Assembly (NCBI GenBank): GCA_048013815.1 | Contig: CM106585.1 | Span: 3,224,001-3,288,000 of the forward strand | Source: Setoptus koraiensis | Taxonomy: Eukaryota; Arthropoda | Reading direction: 5' to 3' | DNA length: 64,000 bases | Part shown: positions 22,417-30,955 of the stretch, in pieces | Position numbering within the stretch: position 1 is the first letter of the stretch | Layout: the number at the start of each line of letters is the position of its first letter | Position numbers and translations under genes: made by a program | The notes under the pieces: model-generated | What the model was told of the DNA's origin: nothing | What the model saw: only the letters and a program-made list of their open reading frames with translations | Databases searched by the model: none

Positions 22417-22800
22417 CGTCAAAAGAGATGATCAGACTGCGAACTGTGAAGCCCAAGATTTCCCTGCATCCCATCGAATGCGCAGGCTTCAGATTTAATA
22501 ACAGTTCATCAATCAGCGTAATTCCGACCGATTGCGCAAGTATAGCTTCTGGCAGGTTTTCTGATGACGGCATTCTATCGACCCGTTCGCAGAACTCGCT
22601 AAGATCATGCGCATAGAATAGAAGCAAGAGGTGAAAACCAACAAAAACGGCCCTTATCAGAGCAACCCCAACTTTGAACAACTTTCTCTTGGTTTTTCCC
22701 AAAAATCTCGAGAACCGCGCGTCCAACATGGCTGAAATTGATGACGTTGTGCTCAGCATGCTTGAATCTACCGGTGTACCGAGTTTTGAGTCTGTATCTC

Positions 22801-24334
22801 AAAGGACCTGTTGCATTTAGGGTCTCCAGAATCAAACTGGTCTGACATACATGAATATAGTATTTTCGTGATCGGAAGAGCCTCCTGAGCACGAATATAC
22901 CAATTGCATCATCCTTTAGTTCGACGTTTAGCCACTAGGCGGCGTTGCTGTTTTTCGCTTTGGGGGCCTCTGGAGCCACTGTCTCTAGTCATAGAGACAC
23001 GTTCCTGATATCGTTGGAAGACGCATCTATAGAGGGTATAATTTTTCCCTAGACTCGAATCCAAGTCCGGGAAAAAATCAAAAGAAAACTTTGGCCCCAT
23101 TTTGTGGGGCCCCAAGAATGTCCGCCCAGAGATTTGACAGCTCATAAAAATAGCCCTATAAGAGAGCTTCAAAATGATATATAATACAACGAAATCAAAT
23201 TGAACGTCGATGACCAAAAATGAAAAAAACCACATACACATCCCCTCGAATTAGAGATAAAAGGCGGATCGGGTGCTCTGTTGATCAGAAGCCAAGCTCG
23301 ATTTCTATAAAAATTGACACGTGGGCTATGAATGGGCCCATGAAGGCGTTCTCGATAGTCCAGAAGTGCCTTAAAGTCTACTTCTCGAGATAGAAAAAAA
23401 CCGGAATCTCGGGCCTCGGAGGGGCCTCAGAACAATTATCATTGCATAGTTGTCTAGATTTATATATCACTTTTGAAGTGGTGTGAAAATTCGCCCTCTG
23501 CGTCGATTCAATCGTTCGAAATCTACTGTTGGTTATGTTGGGTACGCATACGCACTCCTAGAGATGCTGGGAGGCCCAAGGCCGAGTCGACGAAGATCGA
23601 AAAAGGGGTCGGTAGTACTGACAGTACCATTCAATCAGTGAACGAGCGAAGAGTGGCGATATATCACTAATATTCTGATATCAATATGTCATCAAATACC
23701 CAAAAATACCCAGAATAAGGTACCTCTGGTATCTCGGTAACGAAGGATTTCCGCACTTCCGGGATACCCGATCGGATATCAGGGTACAGTACCCTACCCA
23801 AAAATACCGAAAATACCCAACTGGGGCTTGTCCGTCATTCAACGAGACACCGATCCACCATTTGTCTCTATTTTCGGTGGGGGGTGTATGTGGTTTTTTT
23901 CATTTTTGGTCATCGACGTTCAATTTGATTTCGTTGTATTATATATCATTTTGAAGCTCTCTTATAGGGCTATTTTTATGAGCTGTCAAATCTCTGGGCG
24001 GACATTCTTGGGGCCCCACAAAATGGGGCCAAAGTTTTCTTTTGATTTTTTCCCGGACTTGGATTCGAGTCTAGGGAAAAATTATACCCTCTATAGATGC
24101 GTCTTCCAAAGATCTATCCAACGATATCAGGAACGTGTCTCTATGACTAGAGACAGTGGCTCCAGAGGCCCCCAAAGCGAAAAACAGCAACGCCGCCTAG
24201 TGGCTAAACGTCGAACTAAAGGATGATGCAATTGGTATATTCGTGCTCAGGAGGCTCTTCCGATCACGAAAATACTATATTCATGTATGTCAGACCAGTT
24301 TGATTCTGGAGACCCTAAATGCAACAGGTCCTTT
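22801..24334. repeat. Large inverted duplication, arms about 450 bp
   Basis: The arm at 22801-23245 begins AAAGGACCTGTTGCATTTAG. It recurs in inverted orientation at 23876-24334 and ends CTAAATGCAACAGGTCCTTT. The arms are nearly identical and include a GGGGCCCCA palindrome and GTCCGCCCAGAGATTTGACA. A third, single copy lies at 37072-37494. The family is unknown to me. The central 630 bp holds Merlin-like sequence. Confidence 0.8.
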
Positions 24335-24465
24335 CATTAAAACCGGAACCGGAAGTTTCCGCACTTTCGGACCACTCAATTTGTGCTAAGAGAGCCCTAC
24401 GGGCCCCATGTGTGAAGTTCCATCTCAAAAGAAGTGTGGCGCTCTTCGGGACTACACCCGAACCT

Positions 24466-24640
24466 GCGATAGGTCTGAGAACTCGGCCTGCGGCCTCGTG
24501 ATTTGGAGGCCGTCACATCTCCGTCGTCGCTCCCGCGACGACTGCGTGCGATGGGAACCCTTCGGGTAGGGTTGATGAGCGCTTCGCGTATCGGGCTGCG
24601 CCCTCTACCCTCCGCTTACATGACTGCAATCCAGACACAG
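24466..24640 (+). repeat. GC-rich palindromic Merlin core (copy 6)
   Basis: Copy of the block described at 13262, belonging to the outer Merlin element (21669-24989). Confidence 0.8.
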
Positions 24641-25149
24641 ATGTTTGGAATGGCAGAAGAATACGATAATGCATGGTGCTGCGCATACGTGGCACAGAAT
24701 GAGTCCGCTGGACGCAACCGCACAGACCCGGCCACACCCTCGGTTCAGCTTGAACCTCTTTATCCACCGAACCGGAAGTAATAGAAAATTAATTTTGATG
24801 CCATTATGCTCCGCTAGGTGTCTCCTATCTAATTCCTAAATTTGGGAGCTCTATCTCGATATTTCCGTATCTCCGGAACCGGAAGTTTCCTGGCATCCGG
24901 AATACTAAATTCATAGTATGGGGCCCCCACGGGGCTCTTGTGTGAAGTTTCATCGAGATCCGAGTGGGGACCTCATCGCTACAACACCCCAACTGACATA
25001 CGAACTAAAGAAAAAGATGGAATCCCTCAAAACCCTTATACTAGTTCAAACCAGTGCGACGGACAATCAAATCAATGAAATCATGCGGAATGTTGAGGTA
25101 ATCTCGTCCGTACAAAAGGCACAATCAAATATTACCGACGCACTCTTCC

Positions 25150-25437
25150 AAGTTTTGTTATATTAGAATCACCTGAGTCATCTCTGTCATCTATACTATC
25201 ATTAGTCAATGACTCGTTCGACGAATCTCCAAATATTCTTTTTATTTCTGAATTGCATGAATCGTCACTGTCATTGGTGTCACTGTCTTCTCTATCAACT
25301 GATTCTTCTAATGAACTCTTTAGAACAGAATTACATGAAATATAGTTTGGAGTCGTATCTTGTTTTTCGTCTTCATCTTCAGAGATACGTATTATTTCCA
25401 CGGGTGATATAGATGATTTACTAACAGTATTCATCAT
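25150..25437 (-). CDS. Acidic low-complexity open frame, unknown
   Basis: An ATG-initiated frame of about 95 codons, rich in Asp, Glu and Ser (SEDEDEKQD, DSDTNDSDDSCNSE, NDSIDDRDDSGDSN). I recognise no domain. It could be the first exon of a host gene or a remnant of an element. It abuts the Copia env fossil. Its compositional bias makes a chance open frame possible. Confidence 0.3.
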
Positions 25438-25766
25438 GGATTGGTTATTTCAAAATGTCTTTCTGTGATTTACTCAAGCTGTCAGTTTGTTATTTCATAC
25501 TCGATACAAGTATACTAGTGTATCCAATTATATATATGCATTTATTGTTTTAGTCTTCCAAGATGCGGTTAATTATATTCATAACTGGTACTATTTGTCT
25601 ATAATTGATATTTGTGAACTATAACATTATCATACACCTGCATCCAAACTGATCTAAATTATTGATCTTAATTTGTTGTTATCTCAACTGAAGCTGTCAT
25701 CTAGTGATGTATCAATTATGTTCTAAACAAATATTTTGCCATAAAACACTTTGCCTATGTTTTTAT
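25438..25766. other. AT-rich stretch with no recognised feature
   Basis: AT-rich sequence between the acidic frame and the Helentron-like element. I see no gene or repeat structure in it. Confidence 0.6.
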
Positions 25767-26992
25767 TAGCGCTTAATTTTAATTAAGTTGCTATGAGGGT
25801 GGTGATGATGACTAGGTTTATTCACGTGACAGAACAAATCAGTGCTATTTTTTTTCATGGAGAAATCAGTACAGTGGAGGCGTCGGGAAGTATCTAGTAT
25901 GTTTCATCGTTCTAAATCTATCTAGTTTGTTAGTACAGGGAAAGGTAGGAGGCGGAGCCATAAGAAATCAATTATACAGTGAAAGCTGGGACGCTTACTA
26001 GTAAAAATTAGCAGGGGAGAATGCGAGCTGTTTAGATTTTGGATTTAGCACTAGGGAAGCTACCAAGGCGAAAACTAGGTAAATTCTGTACAATAGAACG
26101 CTTAAATGTTGGTTTATTAAATTTAACACAGGAACAGCTAGGAGGCAGAATCACCAGAAAACATTGATACAAAGAAGGCTGAGATGCAAACTAGGTTGAT
26201 CTAGCACATCAGAAGGCTAGCTGTAGACAATTAGGATCTAGCGCACGGTAAGCTAGTAGTCATGAAACAAGAAGATCACAGTACAGTAGAAGCCACTCAA
26301 GTTGACAAGAGCCTCGCAGCACAAGTTATGCGATGATTAATCGAGCTAGGTGAGAGTGACGAACTTGAAGCTGAGATGCCCACTAGAATAATTAAGCACT
26401 GCAGAAGACTACTACTTGATTGAGATCGGATGCACGAGGATCAAATAACAGCTAGCTTAGATCTAGTGAATCATAATGAGCACAGTGAAAGGCACATAAC
26501 TTGACTGAACAGCGTCATAGCTGAGGATACACAGTTTCTCAGCGATGACATGCACAATAAGCACAGTCAAAGGCACGTTAAAATTTGAACAGCGTCATAG
26601 CTGAGGATGCACGATTTCTCAGCTATGACATGCACAATAAGTACAGTCAAAGGCACGCAAAAATTTACACAGTTTGACAGCTGAGGATGCTCATGTTCTC
26701 AGCTATCACACGCACAATTAGCACGGCCAAAGCTGCATTACTGTACTTTACTGTGTGATAGCTAAGGAGCGGACAGATCCTTGTAATCATGCGTACAATT
26801 AGTCTTTTCCGTGACGAAAGGAGTCACATAGTGGTATAGCTGAGATCTCTAGTTTTCTTAGCTACCACGTATGCATCAATTCATCAATTGCGAGCGCTGA
26901 CAGGTTGTCATAAACTCCTCCTAATCTTTCAACGATAATCGTCCACTTAAAAAATTAAGCGCTCGAAATACTGATTTGATCAGTATTACTTG
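25767..26992 (+). mobile_element. Helentron-like (HINE-type) non-autonomous element 1
   Basis: The left end TAGCGCTTAATTTTAATTAA mirrors a subterminal inverted repeat, AAAAATTAAGCGCT, near 26950. This is followed by a 3'-terminal hairpin (AATACTGAT / ATCAGTATT) and the terminus ACTTG. Asymmetric inverted repeats, a hairpin at one end only and an internal satellite are the known pattern of Helentron-derived HINEs. There is no coding capacity. The interior holds about three units of the 80-bp satellite. Confidence 0.6.
26480..26760. repeat. 80-bp satellite, short array
   Basis: About three units with CATAGCTGAGGATGCAC and CTCAGCTATGACATGCAC, the same unit as the large array at 31500-32950. Confidence 0.85.
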
Positions 26993-27253
26993 TATGTTAT
27001 ATATGTATGTAATAAATGATATCTATGATGTTTATTTTATGAATTCACAAACGATACTGACTCAGATTGGCAGTGCTGCCCCCTTATATAGGGGAAGGTG
27101 CAGCACTGCCAAGGGCAGACCCTAGGTGGGTCGCAGGCTCCACTGCAGCTCCTCTATTGAGGAGTAGAGGCTGTAGTGGAGCCTGTTACAGGCGTTTGGG
27201 GGACTCTACAGAGTGACTTTAAGGCCACTCTGTAGAGTCTTCGTTGTAGTCTA
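26993..27253 (-). repeat. LTR-like region with strong hairpins
   Basis: On the minus strand, downstream of a gag frame, this has several hairpins (GGCAGTGCTGC with GCAGCACTGCC; ACTCTACAGAGTG with CACTCTGTAGAGT; GCTCCACTGCAGC with a CTGTAGTGGAGC partner). It also has a TATATAAGGGG box and an AATAAA. It looks like the 3' LTR of the gag-only element, but no matching 5' copy is visible. Confidence 0.5.
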
Positions 27254-28105
27254 TTAGCTGTTGTTGCTTGTTGTTGCACCGGATGTAGTTGGGTTGTCAT
27301 ATGCCAGTTGTCGTTGATAGGATGCTCGTAATTTCTTCCTTACTAATCGTACTTGACTTGAAATAGACATTTCTGGGTCAAGTTTAGTTACCATTGATCG
27401 TATTTCGGAGATGAATGTACTGGCTTCTTCGTTTGGTCCTTGGTACCGTTCATCTAACTGTACTTCAAGACGCTTCAAATGTCGTTGTGTATGGTAAACA
27501 CTAATGAAATGCGCTTTAACAGTTTCCCATGTTGTTGTCTCTGTTGGCCTAAGTTCATAGTAGTACCAATCGTCAGCTGCTTGCTCTAAAAAGGCGGGTA
27601 GGTAACGCACTTTATGCTCAGAGGCCCAGTTGTTAATGGAAGCGCAGCGCTCATATTCGTCGATCCATATGTATGGTGAAGGTTCATGACCATTGAACTT
27701 TCTTGGTTTCTTAACAAGTTTATTAAGGTCGGTAATTGGATCGGGTGTCATTTTGTTATTTGAATTGCACGATTGGGAATCCAGCGTTTGAACAGGATTC
27801 GTTGTTTTAGTCGTGGCGGTTAGTTCTTTGTTTGCATTGTACAATCTTCTATTTGCTACGTGTAGTCGTTCGTTTTCTTCGTTTAGAGCGTTGTATGTTG
27901 AAGTGATGCCTTTACAATACGCTTCGAATATGTCTTTATCTTCACTTTTGGCGTTAGTGCTTCTATGTGATCGCAACAAGTAATCTAGGACGCTGGCGAG
28001 TTGTGTTTCCGTGTATGGTTTATGTGTAGAAGTGCTACTTGATGATGTACCCTCTTTCGCTGACGTTGCTTTTGACTGTTTTTCTTCCTCTTTGTCAATA
28101 GTCAT
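27254..28105 (-). CDS. Stand-alone Gypsy-type gag frame
   Basis: ATG at 28105, 283 codons. The N-terminal part is polar, with a coiled-coil-like NEENERLHVANRRLYNANKE stretch. From residue 120 the sequence matches the capsid-like region of the Gypsy element at 3731 (DLNKLVKKPRKFNGHEPSPY; compare HKLVRKPKMFNGKLEYPKLW), including the WASEHKVRYLPAFLEQAADDWYYYE block. The frame ends without a zinc knuckle. It resembles the gag of autonomous neighbours, which suggests shared ancestry. It looks whole as a gag-only frame. Confidence 0.7.
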   Translation of the reverse strand: MTIDKEEEKQSKATSAKEGTSSSSTSTHKPYTETQLASVLDYLLRSHRSTNAKSEDKDIFEAYCKGITSTYNALNEENERLHVANRRLYNANKELTATTKTTNPVQTLDSQSCNSNNKMTPDPITDLNKLVKKPRKFNGHEPSPYIWIDEYERCASINNWASEHKVRYLPAFLEQAADDWYYYELRPTETTTWETVKAHFISVYHTQRHLKRLEVQLDERYQGPNEEASTFISEIRSMVTKLDPEMSISSQVRLVRKKLRASYQRQLAYDNPTTSGATTSNNS

Positions 28106-28109
28106 AATC

Positions 28110-28505
28110 TCCGTTCGTTGGTCCGTTGCTCAGACGTTAGCCGTTGACCGTCGTGTCTTATCCGTTGCCGAAACGTTGGCCGTTGATAGATACGGAGTGA
28201 AGTAAGAAAACTAATTGCGTAGAGGATTGAAGAAATGCAGAGATAATCGCAGAGGCACCGTTTTGCACTGTTGAAGGTAGACTGTCAGTTGAGATTAATT
28301 GCTGCCATTAATTATGTCAGTGGACTCAGTTACGTCGTTGACCCGTTGCCGAGACGTTGGCCGTTGGTCAATAAATGGAATGAGTGTTGACGTTATTCCT
28401 ACGTTGTATAATTTAACATGAAAGTTATGATTCGTCGTAATCGTTTGATTGTATTCTGCTCTCTACGTTGACCCGTTGCCGAGACGTTGGCCGTTGGTCG
28501 TGAAT
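28110..28505. repeat. Direct repeats in the gag leader
   Basis: Three dispersed copies of CCGTTGCCGAGACGTTGGCC (near 28168 with one change, 28342 and 28469), plus a weaker one at 28118. They lie between the primer-binding site and the gag start, where packaging signals often lie in LTR elements. That role is only inferred. Confidence 0.7.
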
Positions 28506-28698
28506 CTCAAGAGATCAAGCAAAATACGATAGTTGAACTGTAAAACGTTGTTTCTATGTCTTCGAATGCATAGAAACTGAATGGTGGTCAACAACTTCGT
28601 TTATTATGTGACGTTGTAGATGAATCGATATTCTTTATTTCTGTAGTGTAAAATTTTTGTTTCTCTGTAGTGTAAATTGGTTATCTTTTACAGACTTT

Positions 28699-28718
28699 GA
28701 ATCTCGGCAGAACCTCCA
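28699..28718 (-). other. Primer-binding site complementary to tRNA-Gln
   Basis: The plus strand reads GAATCTCGGCAGAACCTCCA, which fits the 3' end of a eukaryotic tRNA-Gln (AATCTCGG, acceptor GAACC, discriminator U, CCA) with little difference. The minus strand is therefore the primer-binding site of the gag-only element. Confidence 0.7.
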
Positions 28719-28928
28719 TGTCAAGCCAGAGAGACTATCAGAGCGAGAAAACGACTGCTTTTTGTGGAGTCTAAACTCTGACTGCCGTTTATTTGTTGCA
28801 TAGGGTAGAAGGTGGACGGGAGGGGAGTGACAAGGGAGTGCGGATAGGGGAGGAGCATGCATGGTCATGCGTATTTGGCATGACACGTGTGCGTCGTTGA
28901 AACGATGCAGTCGTTGAAATGTGAGTAA
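28719..28928 (-). repeat. Probable 5' LTR remnant of the gag-only element
   Basis: On the minus strand this ends CTTGACA directly before the primer-binding site and contains AATAAA. The upstream limit is unclear because rRNA-like sequence follows immediately. Confidence 0.5.
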
Positions 28929-28937
28929 CCCCTCCTC

Positions 28938-28970
<33 letters not shown>

Positions 28971-29275
28971 ACTTTGCAATCATACTTCCCCCGGAACCGA
29001 AACATTTTGGTTTCCCGAAAGCCGCTAGGCGAGTCATTTAATTTTAATGAAAAAACTCAGCCTAATTGCTAATTGGCATCGTTTATGGTTAGAACTGGGG
29101 CGGTATCTGATCGCCTTCGAACCTCTAACTTTCGTTCTTGATTAATGAAAACATTCTAGGCAAATGCTTTCGCTTTAGTTCGTCTTGCATCGGTCTAAGA
29201 ATTTCACCTCTAGCGATGCAGTACGAATGCCCCCGTCTATCCCTCTTAACCATTGCCTCGATTCGCAAATCTTGT
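28929..29275 (-). rRNA. 18S rRNA gene fragment
   Basis: The reverse complement contains hallmark small-subunit rRNA stretches: GCATTCGTACTGC, AGGTGAAATTCTTAGACCG, GCATTTGCCTAGAATG, AAGAACGAAAGTTAGAGG, CGAAGGCGATCAGATACCG, AACCATAAACGATGCC and AAACTTAAAGGAATTGACGG. It ends near AGGGCACCACGAGGAGGGG. Only about 350 bp of roughly 1,800 are clear; divergent sequence to about 29330 may belong to it. It is AT-rich in variable helices. It abuts an LTR remnant, so it is a displaced piece of rDNA rather than part of an intact array. Confidence 0.9.
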
Positions 29276-29570
29276 TAACAGTTGAGCTTTCCTGACGGGC
29301 ATCATTCATAGTAGACCTAATCTTCGAAAAATCGATGTATGTTACCTCACCCTTGCGAGTGAGGTAACATACAATCCATAGAAGCAGATTACCAGAATAA
29401 ATGCCACCCAACAGATAACATTATTAGATTTAGCGAACTTGTTTGTTGGTTAGAACCGAGGCCAGTCAGAATTCTTCGTGACGGATCGATAGTGTGACAA
29501 TTCTCCTTAAAAGTATAAAGATCTACGTTCGTAACCTCCCTACGATCTAATTATACATTATTTTATTTAC
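29276..29570. other. Spacer between the 18S fragment and the hexosaminidase gene
   Basis: Contains the perfect hairpin at 29338-29371. It may include divergent 18S variable-region sequence near 29276-29330. No gene is seen. Confidence 0.4.
29338..29371. repeat. Perfect hairpin with 13-bp arms
   Basis: TATGTTACCTCAC at 29338-29350 and its exact complement GTGAGGTAACATA at 29359-29371, with an 8-bp loop CCTTGCGA. It could be an expansion-segment helix of a divergent 18S gene or an unrelated palindrome. Confidence 0.7.
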
Positions 29571-29576
29571 TAGAGT

Positions 29577-29590
29577 TTATTTATTGATAC
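29577..29590 (-). terminator. Poly(A) signal of the hexosaminidase gene
   Basis: The minus strand reads ATCAATAAATAAAC about 60 bp past the stop codon, giving two overlapping AATAAA-type signals. Confidence 0.6.
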
Positions 29591-29646
29591 GGCACTTCGA
29601 CTATAGACATTTCTAGCCTCAGTGTCTGTGGTGGCTAGACCGACAT

Positions 29647-30453
29647 TCAGTTTGGCCAAGTTCTGAGGCGACCCTCGGTGAGCGGGGAGCCTTCCTCGTA
29701 CCATTCAAACGGACAATATCCGTTTGCGATCGGATTGGCCGGTATGCCGCGTTCCAACATTTTGCATCTGTGCTCGTCTAATCTAAACCTAGCATTGTCA
29801 ACATTTTGAGTATCCTTTGTTGCACTCCACAATCGTTCAGCGACCGCCGACGCTCTTGGCCAGGCCAGTTCCAACAATTTGGCCCCATCTACATACTCTG
29901 TCCAAATGCACGCCTCACCACCAAGAACGCGATCCTTTTTAATTGGGTTGTCAGTGAAACTGTGCGGCTCACATTGATAATATTTCTCCCAATCTGGCCC
30001 GTAACTGATGTAATTTAGATACCAGCAAGCGGACAACACCAGAGGATTGCCATACTCTGCCATTGTGTTCATAGTTTCACGCCACGGTTTCGATCCATAA
30101 TCTTTCCACACCTCAACAATTGCATCCACTGGTACCTGTGCTTGATTATCCAACGGGTCTTGCCAAATGATTGTTTTGTAGCCTAATTTTTGTACGTTGT
30201 CGATGGTTTTTGTTACATAAAATGTCTCCAGGTCTTTGGTGCTATTAAAATTGTTCTTAAGCATCCACGAACGAATCTCTGGATTGGACTCCCAACAATC
30301 GTAATAGCTCTCGTCCATACCCAAATGAATATAGGGATCGGGAAATAACTGTTTGACTTCTTGTATGATGTCGCTGACCACTCTATAGGTGTTTTCATTA
30401 ATAGGATTCAATATCTCTTGTTCGGCGTGTCTAGGATAATTGGGCGTGTTGGG
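29647..30453 (-). CDS. Beta-hexosaminidase (GH20), C-terminal exon(s)
   Basis: This is a lysosomal or secreted hexosaminidase that removes terminal N-acetylhexosamine from glycans. About 269 codons are visible up to the assembly gap; the first Met-like codon is not a true start. The HEXA/HEXB-like blocks are clear: LNPINENTY, the catalytic Asp-Glu pair in HLGMDES, SACWYLNYISYGPDW, GGEACIWTEYVD, WPRASAVAERLWS and a C-terminal HRCKMLERGIPANP. The catalytic motif reads GMDE where most family members have GGDE. No introns are seen in this part. The N-terminal half of the TIM barrel and the signal peptide must lie in or beyond the gap. The gene is host, appears intact where visible and is flanked by transposons. 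Confidence 0.93.
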   Translation of the reverse strand, partial: PNTPNYPRHAEQEILNPINENTYRVVSDIIQEVKQLFPDPYIHLGMDESYYDCWESNPEIRSWMLKNNFNSTKDLETFYVTKTIDNVQKLGYKTIIWQDPLDNQAQVPVDAIVEVWKDYGSKPWRETMNTMAEYGNPLVLSACWYLNYISYGPDWEKYYQCEPHSFTDNPIKKDRVLGGEACIWTEYVDGAKLLELAWPRASAVAERLWSATKDTQNVDNARFRLDEHRCKMLERGIPANPIANGYCPFEWYEEGSPLTEGRLRTWPN

Positions 30454-30455
30454 TT

Positions 30456-30955
30456 NNNNNNNNNNNNNNNNNNNNNNNNNNNNNNNNNNNNNNNNNNNNN
30501 NNNNNNNNNNNNNNNNNNNNNNNNNNNNNNNNNNNNNNNNNNNNNNNNNNNNNNNNNNNNNNNNNNNNNNNNNNNNNNNNNNNNNNNNNNNNNNNNNNNN
30601 NNNNNNNNNNNNNNNNNNNNNNNNNNNNNNNNNNNNNNNNNNNNNNNNNNNNNNNNNNNNNNNNNNNNNNNNNNNNNNNNNNNNNNNNNNNNNNNNNNNN
30701 NNNNNNNNNNNNNNNNNNNNNNNNNNNNNNNNNNNNNNNNNNNNNNNNNNNNNNNNNNNNNNNNNNNNNNNNNNNNNNNNNNNNNNNNNNNNNNNNNNNN
30801 NNNNNNNNNNNNNNNNNNNNNNNNNNNNNNNNNNNNNNNNNNNNNNNNNNNNNNNNNNNNNNNNNNNNNNNNNNNNNNNNNNNNNNNNNNNNNNNNNNNN
30901 NNNNNNNNNNNNNNNNNNNNNNNNNNNNNNNNNNNNNNNNNNNNNNNNNNNNNNN
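30456..30955. other. Assembly gap (500 N)
   Basis: Unresolved bases. The gap separates the hexosaminidase gene from the second satellite-bearing Helentron-like element, whose left end is hidden. Long satellite arrays nearby probably caused the gap. Confidence 0.99.

Larger units (their letters stand above)
21971..24459. mobile_element. Nested Merlin element, TSD GAACCTGC
   Basis: Begins GGTTATAGTCCCGAAGAGCG and ends with the inverted GGGTGTAGTCCCGAAGAGCG. Perfect 8-bp duplications GAACCTGC lie at 21963-21970 and 24460-24467. It contains a palindromic core (22243-22416), a further Merlin-like end near 23690-23830, and a large inverted duplication (22801-24334). Confidence 0.92.
21669..24989. 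mobile_element. Merlin element (outer of a nest), TSD CAACTGAC
   Basis: Ends GGTTGTTGTAGCGATTAGGT and inverted GGGTGTTGTAGCGATGAGGT. Perfect 8-bp duplications CAACTGAC lie at 21661-21668 and 24990-24997. It interrupts the env region of the Copia fossil. A second Merlin element (21971-24459) lies inside it. Without that insertion the outer element is about 830 bp and has the same interior as the copy at 12882. Confidence 0.93.
19530..25165 (+). mobile_element. Ty1/Copia element carrying an env-like region (fossil)
   Basis: The visible pieces are Copia reverse transcriptase end and RNase H (19530-20088: YRELIGSLLYAACLTRPDIQ, QSTAEAEYVAAS), then after a Merlin insertion the RNase H tail (21160: EYVKSEEQKADIMTKSLPP). 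This passes directly into a hydrophobic segment and an env-like domain (LDIDDLVIWRP, NPCKQLFSNLTSIRAID, MDSLCPEK). Env continues after a second Merlin insertion at 24998-25160 with a coiled-coil-like stretch. The element is broken and lacks visible LTRs. The env resembles that of the Gypsy element at 47684 over the NPC and SLCPEK blocks. Copia elements of animals normally have no env. Confidence 0.75.
26993..28945 (-). mobile_element. Gag-only LTR element (TR-GAG-like)
   Basis: In minus-strand order: an LTR remnant (28945-28719), a tRNA-Gln-type primer-binding site (28718-28699), a leader with direct repeats, a 283-codon gag frame (28105-27254) and an LTR-like region (27253-26993). There is no protease, reverse transcriptase or integrase. 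Elements with LTRs and only gag are known and are mobilised by related elements. The left and right LTR-like parts do not obviously match, so this could also be a truncated larger element. Confidence 0.5.
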
